Shown one piece after another: positions 1-5,978 of a DNA stretch of 14,525 nt (its first letter is position 1; each line of letters opens with the position of its first letter). The stretch is taken from NCBI GenBank assembly GCA_031259225.1, contig JAIRLT010000135.1, positions 1-14,525 on the forward strand. The letters run 5' to 3'. Position numbers and translations under genes: made by a program. The stretch comes from Prevotellaceae bacterium. Lineage in GTDB: Bacteria; Bacteroidota; Bacteroidia; Bacteroidales; UBA932. The notes below the pieces were generated by a model. It was not told where the DNA came from. It saw only the letters and a program-made list of their open reading frames with translations, and did not search any database.

Positions 1-70
1 AGCCGACGACTATAAAACTGATAGAAATAAAGCCGACGGAGTGAATAATAAACAAAAATTACAATAACAT

Positions 71-120
71 GAAGCATCTTTGCTCCCCCTTCGGGGGCTG
101 GGGGGCTTCTAAAAAAAAAA
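71..120 (+). promoter_or_regulatory. Structured leader with A10 tract before the first FISUMP gene
   Basis: GAAGC (71-75) can pair with GCTTC (105-109). Between them CCCCC (85-89) pairs with GGGGG (93-97) around a TTC loop, giving a nested hairpin. A run of ten A follows (111-120), six bases before the chosen start codon at 126. The stretch from ATG 69 is open and in frame with the gene, but it encodes an unlikely N terminus, so I read it as 5' leader. CATCTTTG (74-81) resembles a Bacteroidota -7 box but lacks the initial T. A regulatory role is inferred only. Confidence 0.35.
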
Positions 121-125
121 CTATT

Positions 126-1205
126 ATGAAAAAAATTCTTCTTACTTTTCTTTCCCTTATGGGAGTGGGCTTTCCTGCATTTGCACAAAGCCACATTAAC
201 ATCGAACTGCTCAGCGCGACTTATACTGCGCCTGCCGTGCAATTCCGAGTATCATGGGATGCCATTCCCGAAGGCGCTTGCCACAACTCCAAAATCTGGT
301 TATGGGTAGATTTTGTCAAAATAGAAAATAACCAACCTTCCGGCACGTGGACACGTGCCACCGTTGCCACCGCTACGCCGGAGGCATCTGTTTCGTATGA
401 TGGCAACAACCGGCAGGGTTTTTGGTTACAAGGAAATGATGGCAATTATGACCAAATTGTAACAGTAGCATTGGCGAACATACCGGCAAACACTACTTTT
501 AACTGGTGCGCCTATACTTCCGATTGCCCGCCATTTGTTATCGCAAATAATGGAACATACACATTGCAGGGAACGCCGCCGTTTATTTTGAAAGCGGCGG
601 ATGGAACTATCCAAGAAGTAGAGGGGAACACATTACCTGCATCGTCTTTAACTATTGCAGCCGTGACGCTAACTGATAAAACAGCGTGTCCAAGTTTTTT
701 CTGTGCTTACACGGGCAGCGATTTATTCCGGAATGACATGCATCTTTGCGGACACAGAACAAGCGGCGCCAAGAAGTGGGAAGCGTATATAAAAGACAGC
801 CGAGACAATCAAATTTACCGTATTACGCAATTTTCTGACAATACTTGGTGGTTTGCCGACGATTTTAATATAGATGAGAATGTAAAATCCACTTGTGGTG
901 GAAAACGTTATTACTCTACAAAAAATAATCCATCTTGTCCGCCAAATTGGAGTGTGCCAACGACTGTACAAATAAAGAATAGATGGATACCTTTGCCGGA
1001 TGCCGATGAGTATGGTGGCAGAATAGAAAAGGGAAATGCTCCGTACCAAGACCATGAGTGCTATGTGGATCATGACGGAAGATATGACATATTGGTAACC
1101 GATTGTGACCCCGATGGTGCACTAGGGAGAAGCAAAGACTTCTTATGGTACTGCAATGCTTTTCCCGACGTCTGGGGTCGCATGCGTTGCTTTCGCCAAC
1201 TGTAG
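126..1205 (+). CDS. Secreted FISUMP-domain protein
   Basis: This is a 359-residue exported protein of unknown function. I chose the ATG at 126 rather than the in-frame ATG at 69 because it begins a clean type I signal peptide: MKK, a hydrophobic core, then cleavage after AFA-Q near residue 20. Residues about 22-155 form a beta-rich N-terminal region that I know only as a recurring neighbour of such domains (FRVSWD, HNSKIWLWVDF, SGTWTRA). Residues about 188-359 match the Fibrobacter succinogenes major paralogous (FISUMP) domain: YTGSDL, YRI..F..NTWWFADD, YYS, CPPNWSVPT and a final MRCFRQL. Eight cysteines in this domain suggest disulfides in an oxidising compartment. DHDGRYD (about 315-321) resembles a calcium-loop motif. 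The C-terminal domain is homologous to the end of the giant lipoprotein at 5979-12374. No lipobox is present, so the protein is periplasmic or released. The family is clear, the function is not. Confidence 0.82.
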   Translation: MKKILLTFLSLMGVGFPAFAQSHINIELLSATYTAPAVQFRVSWDAIPEGACHNSKIWLWVDFVKIENNQPSGTWTRATVATATPEASVSYDGNNRQGFWLQGNDGNYDQIVTVALANIPANTTFNWCAYTSDCPPFVIANNGTYTLQGTPPFILKAADGTIQEVEGNTLPASSLTIAAVTLTDKTACPSFFCAYTGSDLFRNDMHLCGHRTSGAKKWEAYIKDSRDNQIYRITQFSDNTWWFADDFNIDENVKSTCGGKRYYSTKNNPSCPPNWSVPTTVQIKNRWIPLPDADEYGGRIEKGNAPYQDHECYVDHDGRYDILVTDCDPDGALGRSKDFLWYCNAFPDVWGRMRCFRQL

Positions 1206-1359
1206 TTTTAGTAAACATAATTTAATATAACGAGGCGAAGAGTATAGCTTCCTGCTTTCGTTGCGCCTTGTTCCCCTTAGGGTTTCAACGTGCAACCTTG
1301 GGGAAAACAAAATGTTCCTGAAACAAGTAGAACAGGGGCAACAATGGAATTATTGACGC
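1206..1359. other. Intergenic region with imperfect hairpins
   Basis: There is no supported gene here. AACGAGGCG (1229-1237) can pair with CGCCTTGTT (1264-1272), with one G-T pair. An inner GAAG/CTTC stem (1237-1240 with 1248-1251) is an alternative. This could end transcription of the FISUMP gene, but no U tract follows, so I do not call it a terminator. TTCCCC (about 1271-1276) and GGGGAA (about 1299-1305) form another weak inverted repeat leading into the tandem array. Confidence 0.3.
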
Positions 1360-1520
1360 CCCAAAATGAATTTGGGAAGTCCCAAAATGAATTTGGGAAG
1401 TCCCAAAACGAATTTGGGACGACCCCAAATGAATTGGGGACGACCCCAAACGAATTAGGGACGACCCCAAATAAATTAGGGACGACCCCAAATGAATTAG
1501 GGACGACCCCAAACGAAAAT
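1360..1520. repeat. 21-bp tandem repeat array of hairpin units
   Basis: There are seven full 21-bp units, starting at 1360, 1381, 1402, 1423, 1444, 1465 and 1486, and a partial eighth from 1507. Each unit has a C-run with A's, a TGAA, CGAA or TAAA centre, then T's with a G-run. In units 1-3 CCCAAA pairs with TTTGGG; in unit 4 CCCCAA pairs with TTGGGG. Stems also form across unit junctions, for example TTTGGG-AAGT-CCCAAA and TTGGGG-ACGA-CCCCAA. Because the period is divisible by three, a GTG-started frame (1290-1565) reads heptapeptides such as NEFGKSQ and NELGTTP, and the minus strand is open too. I see no ribosome binding site or promoter for either and treat the region as noncoding. Confidence 0.88.
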
Positions 1521-1570
1521 AGCGCGCTATGGTTGCATTTTCTCTTGGTAATGGTGTTGCAGTAATCAAT

Positions 1571-1602
1571 TTGAATTTTGAAATCTTTGAATTTTGAAAT
1601 TT
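1571..1602. repeat. AT-rich dispersed repeat, copy 1
   Basis: TTGAATTTTGAAATCTTTG and neighbouring bases form a short internally repetitive stretch between the array and the rnz stop codon. Bases 1578-1601 match 5245-5268 at 22 of 24 positions. This second copy contains the 3' end of the DNA glycosylase gene. It is probably one of many such intergenic words in this genome, which cannot be tested from one window. Confidence 0.6.
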
Positions 1603-1649
1603 ACATCAGCGGGCGCTGCATTATATCCGCCGTTTTGCTGCCGGTTTTT

Positions 1650-2570
1650 CTAAATTTCAATCCGCTGCAACTCTTCTGCTATTTGGGTATGGGGGAACAC
1701 AGGCAAGGCTTCCTGCAAAAAACTTTCCTTATTGCCATAACGCGACGAGAAATGCCCAATCAACAGGCGCTTTACACCGGCGCGGCAGGCAACGGTGGCG
1801 GCGTCGGCGGCGGTAGAGTGCATCGTGCGTTGCGCTACCTCGCTTTTATCGGACAGGAAAGTCGTCTCGTGGTACAGTAAATCCACGCCACGCACTTGTT
1901 CTATTACCGTTTCCGAAAACATCGTATCGCTGCAATAGGCATAGGAACGAGGCATATAAGACAGGTAGGTGGCTTTGTCGCATAACAGGACTTGCCCGTC
2001 GGGCAGTGTAACGTCATTGCCGTTTTTCAAATGCCGGATATCGCTAACCGTCAGTTGGTGCGTTGCCACCAACTGCTTGCACACATTACGCCACGGCGGT
2101 TTTTCGCGGAACAAAAAACCGGTCGCCGGCACACGGTGTTTAAGCGGAATACTGTACACCGTCATCCCCAGGTTAGTATAAATCAATGCAGGCGTGCCGG
2201 TATCCACAGGATGGACTACCGGTTGAAACGCCATGTCTGCGCCGAAATGGCGCAGGTGGTCGCGCAGGACATCTTCTAATTGGGCGGGCGCATAAATCGG
2301 TAATTCTTTTTGGCGTTTCATCATGCTCATGGTCGAAAGCAAGCCGAATAAGCCGAAGACGTGGTCGCCGTGCAGGTGCGAGATGAATACGGCGTCAAGA
2401 CGCCCTATCGAAAGTCCGGCATGCAGCATTTGTATTTGCGCGCCTTCCCCGCAGTCAATTAAAAACAACCGCTCATGCACGTTGAGTACATGAGCGGTTG
2501 GATAATGTTCTTTTGTCGGTAATGCAGAACTGGTGCCGAGTATGGTTAGTTCAAAAGTCATAGGCTTCAT
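1650..2570 (-). CDS. rnz: Ribonuclease Z (tRNA 3'-processing endonuclease)
   Basis: This 306-residue protein is of normal length for bacterial RNase Z, the zinc metallo-beta-lactamase-fold nuclease that cuts the 3' trailer from tRNA precursors in the cytoplasm. The opening strand reads LTILGTSSALPT and is followed by FLIDCGEGAQIQM. The metal-binding motif HLHGDH is at residues 65-70. Further expected ligands are H145 (LKHRVPATGF), D215 (YCSDTMF) and H273 (IGHFSSRY), and HSTAADAA is at 251-258. The region GFLFREKPPWRN (about 151-162) fits the substrate-arm side of the family. The start at 2570 lies seven bases after the rpsA stop codon, which implies cotranscription and possibly translational coupling. 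The ATG for M4 (2559-2561) is a plausible alternative start. Nothing appears missing from the active site. Confidence 0.96.
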   Translation of the reverse strand: MKPMTFELTILGTSSALPTKEHYPTAHVLNVHERLFLIDCGEGAQIQMLHAGLSIGRLDAVFISHLHGDHVFGLFGLLSTMSMMKRQKELPIYAPAQLEDVLRDHLRHFGADMAFQPVVHPVDTGTPALIYTNLGMTVYSIPLKHRVPATGFLFREKPPWRNVCKQLVATHQLTVSDIRHLKNGNDVTLPDGQVLLCDKATYLSYMPRSYAYCSDTMFSETVIEQVRGVDLLYHETTFLSDKSEVAQRTMHSTAADAATVACRAGVKRLLIGHFSSRYGNKESFLQEALPVFPHTQIAEELQRIEI

Positions 2571-2577
2571 GACTGCC

Positions 2578-4497
2578 TTACTCTTTGTGACTTTCGGAAT
2601 CCAGTTCGTCTTTCAGCGCTGCTAATTCGCTGATGTCGCCGAACGTTGTTTTTTCTAAGTTAGCTTTTAATTTCCGCACTGCCTTTTGCGTATTTTCGGC
2701 GTCGGAAGATTTTTCTTTTTCTTCGGCGCCTTTTTTCGCTTCTTCGAAAGTACGGGTGTGCGACAAGGCAATGCGTTTGGAGTTTTTATTAAATTCCAAT
2801 ACTTTGAACGATAACCGTTCATCTACCTTTGCCGTTGTGCCGTCTTCTTTCACTAATTGTTTAGCGCTTGCAGCGCCTTCCACGCCATAAGGCAACGCCA
2901 CGACCGCATGTTTGTCGGCAATTGACAGGATTGTCCCTTCATGCACCGAGCCGGTCGTAAATACTGTTTCAAAAACGTCCCAGGGATTTTCTTCCAGTTG
3001 TTTATGCCCAAGGCTCAACCGGCGGTTGTCGGGATCGACTTCCAGCACCACCACTTCCAGCGGGCTGCCGATGGCAGTAAATTCTGCCGGGTGTTTAATT
3101 TTCTTTGTCCAGGACAAATCGCTGATGTGCACCAAGCCGTCCACGCCTTCTTCCATTTCGACGAATACGCCGAAATTGGTAAAGTTGCGCACTTTTGCGT
3201 GATGCCGCGAGCCTACGGGATAACGTTCGGAAATAGTTGCCCACGGGTCGGGTTTCAGTTGTTTGATGCCAAGCGACATTTTGCGTTCTTCGCGGTCGAG
3301 CGTCAGGATAACGGCGTCCACTTCTTCGTTTACTTTTAAAAAGTCTTGGGCGCTGCGCAAATGTTGCGACCACGACATTTCCGACACATGTATCAGCCCT
3401 TCCACGCCCGGTTGTACTTCCACAAAAGCGCCGTAGTCGGCAATGACTACCACGCGACCTTTCACTTTGTCGCCCACATTGAGGTTGGAGTCCAAAGCAT
3501 CCCAAGGATGCGGGGTGAGTTGTTTCAAGCCGAGCGCTATGCGTTTCTTGGCGTCGTCGAAGTCAAGGATAACCACATTTAGCTTTTGGTCTAACTGTAC
3601 TATTTCTTCCGGATGACTGATGCGTCCCCAAGACAGGTCGGTGATATGTATTAACCCGTCTACGCCGCCGAGGTCAATAAATACGCCGTAGGTAGTAATA
3701 TTTTTAACCGTGCCTTCGAGCACTTGCCCTTTTTCAAGTTTGCTGATGATTTCCGCTTTTTGCGCTTCCAGCTCGGCTTCTATCAATGCTTTGTGCGATA
3801 CGACTACATTGCGGTATTCATGGTTGATTTTAACAATTTTAAATTCCATTGTTTTGTTCACAAACAAGTCGTAGTCGCGGATGGGTTTCACATCAATTTG
3901 CGAACCCGGCAAGAAGGCTTCAATGCCGAATACATCGACAATCATACCGCCTTTTGTGCGGCATTTGATATAGCCTTTTACAATTTCGTCCTTTTCCAGG
4001 GCTTCATTCACGCGTCCCCATGACTGGATAGCGCGCGCTTTCTTGTGCGACAATAAAAGTTGCCCTCTTTTGTCTTCGGCATTTTCTACGTACACTTCCA
4101 CTTTATCGCCCACCGCCAGTTCGGGATTATAGCGGAATTCATTAATATTGATAACGCCTTCACTCTTGTAACCAATGTTTACAATGACTTCGCGTTTGTT
4201 CATGGCAACCACCGTACCTTCTACAACGTCATTCTCTACAACCTTTGACAGTGTTTGGTTATAGTCGCTTTCAATGGTTGTTTTGTCGATATCATATACC
4301 CCTTTTTCCTGCTCAAATGCGTCCCAGTCAAATTCATTAACGGGAACCGATGCATTGCTTATGCGCTGTTTGGGTACTACGGTTTCTATTGGAGTATCCT
4401 CTACAATAGTTTCTACTTCGGCTTCTTCAGCCTGTCGGGCGATTACGGCATCCTCTTCGTTCTCGTGCAAGTTGATGTCGTCAGTAATTTTTACCAT
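2578..4497 (-). CDS. rpsA: 30S ribosomal protein S1
   Basis: S1 is the large RNA-binding protein of the small ribosomal subunit that helps recruit and unfold mRNA. The 639-residue product has an acidic N-terminal extension (about 1-85). Six S1/OB-fold repeats follow at roughly 87-152, 170-236, 255-326, 340-412, 427-499 and 513-582. Repeats 3-5 are the most canonical, with motifs such as YGVFIDLGGVDGLIHITDLSW and conserved LG.KQL ends. A charged Lys/Glu-rich tail ends the protein. It is longer than the 557-residue E. coli S1, mostly through the two termini, as is usual in Bacteroidota. The leader just before ATG is A/T-rich without a strong Shine-Dalgarno site, and a TATCTTTG box lies about 65 bases upstream on the same strand. 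rnz follows seven bases after the stop. Confidence 0.97.
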   Translation of the reverse strand: MVKITDDINLHENEEDAVIARQAEEAEVETIVEDTPIETVVPKQRISNASVPVNEFDWDAFEQEKGVYDIDKTTIESDYNQTLSKVVENDVVEGTVVAMNKREVIVNIGYKSEGVININEFRYNPELAVGDKVEVYVENAEDKRGQLLLSHKKARAIQSWGRVNEALEKDEIVKGYIKCRTKGGMIVDVFGIEAFLPGSQIDVKPIRDYDLFVNKTMEFKIVKINHEYRNVVVSHKALIEAELEAQKAEIISKLEKGQVLEGTVKNITTYGVFIDLGGVDGLIHITDLSWGRISHPEEIVQLDQKLNVVILDFDDAKKRIALGLKQLTPHPWDALDSNLNVGDKVKGRVVVIADYGAFVEVQPGVEGLIHVSEMSWSQHLRSAQDFLKVNEEVDAVILTLDREERKMSLGIKQLKPDPWATISERYPVGSRHHAKVRNFTNFGVFVEMEEGVDGLVHISDLSWTKKIKHPAEFTAIGSPLEVVVLEVDPDNRRLSLGHKQLEENPWDVFETVFTTGSVHEGTILSIADKHAVVALPYGVEGAASAKQLVKEDGTTAKVDERLSFKVLEFNKNSKRIALSHTRTFEEAKKGAEEKEKSSDAENTQKAVRKLKANLEKTTFGDISELAALKDELDSESHKE

Positions 4498-4561
4498 ACG
4501 TTTTGAAAATTTTAATTAGTTAGACATTATGTTTAGTTTCTCTTATTTTTTTACAGGTCGG

Positions 4562-4569
4562 CAAAGATA
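4562..4569 (-). promoter_or_regulatory. Bacteroidota -7 box for rpsA-rnz
   Basis: On the minus strand this reads TATCTTTG, a perfect match to TAnnTTTG, 65 bases upstream of the rpsA ATG. No convincing TTG at 19-21 bases upstream was found, although T-rich sequence precedes it. The position implies a leader of roughly 55-60 bases. Confidence 0.65.
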
Positions 4570-4691
4570 CAAATTTTTTCCCAAACTATGAAATCTTTTT
4601 TTAAGAAAGTCAGCGCGCTTCGTGCAGACACCTCCCCCCGCTCCCTTTCAAACCTTATTCAACCGCTTCGCAAAAGGAGAGTGGAGAATTA

Positions 4692-4705
4692 GCTGGCGCG
4701 CCAGC
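4692..4705. repeat. 14-bp perfect palindrome upstream of hicBA
   Basis: GCTGGCGCGCCAGC is a perfect palindrome, flanked by ATTA on the left and, after a short offset, CTAAT on the right. It lies about 35 bases upstream of the hicBA -7 box and between divergent promoters. This would suit an operator for a toxin-antitoxin complex. A near-identical palindrome lies at 13696-13711 upstream of ettA, which argues instead for a dispersed element. Confidence 0.6.
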
Positions 4706-4739
4706 ACTAATCACCAACCATTATTTTCAACTATTTTTG

Positions 4740-4747
4740 TATCTTTG
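4740..4747 (+). promoter_or_regulatory. Bacteroidota -7 box for hicBA
   Basis: TATCTTTG matches TAnnTTTG exactly and ends 17 bases before the hicB ATG, so the predicted leader is very short. The overlapping TATTTTTG (4732-4739) also fits the consensus. No clear TTG lies 19-20 bases upstream of the first box. Confidence 0.65.
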
Positions 4748-4764
4748 CGGGAAATAAACAGGCG

Positions 4765-4974
4765 ATGAAATATACATTAGTAGTGAAAAAAGGTCAAAAC
4801 GGTTTTCTTATCGGCGAGTTAAAAGAATTTCCGGCAGTGTTTACACAGGGAACAAGCCTTGCCGAACTTAAGGAAAATATTGTAGATGCGCTGGAAATGT
4901 ATCTCGAAGACCTCCGTGAAACCTATCAGCCCTGCGGCGAAATGATAGAGGAAGAAGAATTGGTTTTTGCATGA
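4765..4974 (+). CDS. hicB: HicB-family antitoxin
   Basis: This 69-residue protein is the predicted antitoxin of a type II toxin-antitoxin pair, which binds and blocks the HicA ribonuclease. It shows the HicB partial RNase H-like fold: an N-terminal strand MKYTLVVKK, then GFLIGELKEFPAVFTQGTSL and a helix ending in ALEMYLEDL. The acidic C terminus (EEEELVFA) ends the protein without the ribbon-helix-helix or helix-turn-helix domain found in longer HicB proteins. Direct autoregulation by DNA binding is therefore uncertain. The last codons overlap the hicA start by four bases (ATGA), which couples their translation. The antitoxin is first here, the reverse of the more usual hicA-hicB order. Confidence 0.87.
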   Translation: MKYTLVVKKGQNGFLIGELKEFPAVFTQGTSLAELKENIVDALEMYLEDLRETYQPCGEMIEEEELVFA

Positions 4975-5165
4975 AAAGAACACAATTCATACAATACCTG
5001 AATAGCCAGAGTTGCGGTTTTGTTAAACACGGCGCCCGGCATGATAAATACATGAACCACCTTAATGGCAAACGAACGGTTTTGCCTCGTCATGCAGAAC
5101 TTGATAATGACCTCTGCAAACTTATTTGTAAACAATTAGACATTCCATATCCATCTAAAAGCTAA
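4971..5165 (+). CDS. hicA: HicA-family mRNA interferase toxin
   Basis: This 64-residue protein is the predicted toxin partner of the upstream hicB gene. HicA proteins are small double-stranded-RNA-binding-fold ribonucleases that cleave mRNA. The expected order is visible: an N-terminal helix (TQFIQYLNSQ), GFVKHGARHDKYMN with the likely catalytic His at 24, a GKRTVLPRH hairpin (33-41), and a C-terminal helix ending in LDI. Length and motif spacing suggest an intact gene. Its start overlaps the hicB stop (ATGA) and has no obvious ribosome binding site of its own. No terminator is visible in the 75 bases before the convergent glycosylase gene. Confidence 0.87.
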   Translation: MKRTQFIQYLNSQSCGFVKHGARHDKYMNHLNGKRTVLPRHAELDNDLCKLICKQLDIPYPSKS

Positions 5166-5216
5166 CCTCACTGTTTGGGCGCAGTTCCACTCCGGACGTA
5201 TAGGGGTTAATGTGCT

Positions 5217-5246
5217 AATGTGACTAATTTTTCAATGTGACTAATT
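5217..5246. repeat. Two 13-bp direct repeats between hicA and the glycosylase
   Basis: AATGTGACTAATT occurs at 5217-5229 and again at 5234-5246, a 17-bp period. A related TTAATGTGCTAATG lies just before. The second copy runs into the glycosylase stop codon and the AT-rich repeat at 5245-5268. It is probably a short dispersed intergenic repeat, with no function assigned. Confidence 0.6.
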
Positions 5247-5831
5247 GAAATCTTTAAATTTTGAAATCTTGAACCTGTAAGGCAGCAGGGCGTCTTCGGC
5301 GGCGTAGTCCACGCCGATGCGGGGCGTAATGGTAATCGCTTCCGGCGGGATAACGATGCCGCTGTCTTCTATCCAAATAGTGGAGCCGGTGAGCGGCGTG
5401 CCGGTCTGGGAGTAATGCAGCCCCATGGCTTTTGCTAATTTTCCCGGTCCTATTAATAAGCCGGCGGTGATTTTTTCCTTGCCGGTGCGTTGCAGCATGG
5501 TTCCGATGCCGCTACAGGCAATGGCGCCACGGACTAAGACGGCATGCGGGATGCCTTCCACGTTCGTAACCACATTAAAAAGCGAATACATGCCGTAACA
5601 TAAATAAATGTAGGCATGCCCGCCTTCCCAAAACATCACTTCGGTACGTTTGGTGCGGCGGCTGCCATAGGCATGCGAGGCTTTGTCGGTAATGCCGGCA
5701 TAAGCTTCCGTTTCGATAATAACGGCTTTTGTCGGTTGCCCGCCGAAACGGGTGCAAAGCGTTTTCCCTAAAAGTTCCTTACTGATTTGCACTACATTGG
5801 GGCGGGTATAGAAGGCGGCAGGTAGTTTCAT
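5241..5831 (-). CDS. aag: DNA-3-methyladenine glycosylase (AAG/MPG family)
   Basis: This 196-residue protein is a monofunctional base-excision repair glycosylase that removes 3-methyladenine and related alkylated or deaminated purines from DNA. IIETEAY (38-44) carries the expected catalytic Glu at 42 and the intercalating-pocket Tyr at 44. H53 in DKASHAYG has the same spacing from that Tyr as H136 does in human AAG. MFWEGGHAYIYLCYGMYSLFNVVT (66-89), AVLVRGAI and GLLIGPGKLAKAMG complete the family signature. The core ends near LLPYRFK. The last roughly ten residues (ISKFKDFN) are encoded inside an AT-rich repeat also found at 1571-1602, so they look like a read-through extension. A TAAGTTTG box lies 24 bases upstream. 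The gene converges with hicBA and stands alone. Confidence 0.95.
   Translation of the reverse strand: MKLPAAFYTRPNVVQISKELLGKTLCTRFGGQPTKAVIIETEAYAGITDKASHAYGSRRTKRTEVMFWEGGHAYIYLCYGMYSLFNVVTNVEGIPHAVLVRGAIACSGIGTMLQRTGKEKITAGLLIGPGKLAKAMGLHYSQTGTPLTGSTIWIEDSGIVIPPEAITITPRIGVDYAAEDALLPYRFKISKFKDFN
5245..5268. repeat. AT-rich dispersed repeat, copy 2
   Basis: This matches 1578-1601 at 22 of 24 bases. It overlaps the 3' end of the glycosylase gene and supplies its final codons. Confidence 0.55.
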
Positions 5832-5854
5832 GTAATAAGCAGGTTTCTATTTTA

Positions 5855-5862
5855 CAAACTTA
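5855..5862 (-). promoter_or_regulatory. Possible -7 box for the glycosylase
   Basis: The minus strand reads TAAGTTTG, which fits TAnnTTTG, 24 bases before the glycosylase ATG. No clear upstream TTG partner was found. Confidence 0.4.
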
Positions 5863-5910
5863 CTAAAATTTTGCCACCGGGGAAAAAATTTCACTTTTCA
5901 TGAACAATTA

Positions 5911-5942
5911 TTTGTGTGTTTGAAAAAACAGTAGTACCTTTG
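5911..5942 (+). promoter_or_regulatory. Promoter of the giant surface lipoprotein gene
   Basis: TTTG (5911-5914) and TACCTTTG (5935-5942) are separated by 20 bases, matching the Bacteroidota -33/-7 arrangement. The start codon lies 36 bases beyond the -7 box, leaving a leader of about 30 bases. It is divergent from the glycosylase promoter in the same short gap. Confidence 0.75.
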
Positions 5943-5978
5943 TCCAATGTATAAATCAAGTTCTCATTTCTTTATCGT

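Noticed and set aside
1285..1569. Heptapeptide-repeat ORFs over the 21-bp array
   Set aside because: Both strands are open for the same reason. The plus-strand frame needs a GTG start without a promoter or ribosome binding site.
3095..3505. 136-codon minus-strand ORF inside rpsA
   Set aside because: It lies in another frame of a clear rpsA and is arginine-rich without a recognisable domain.
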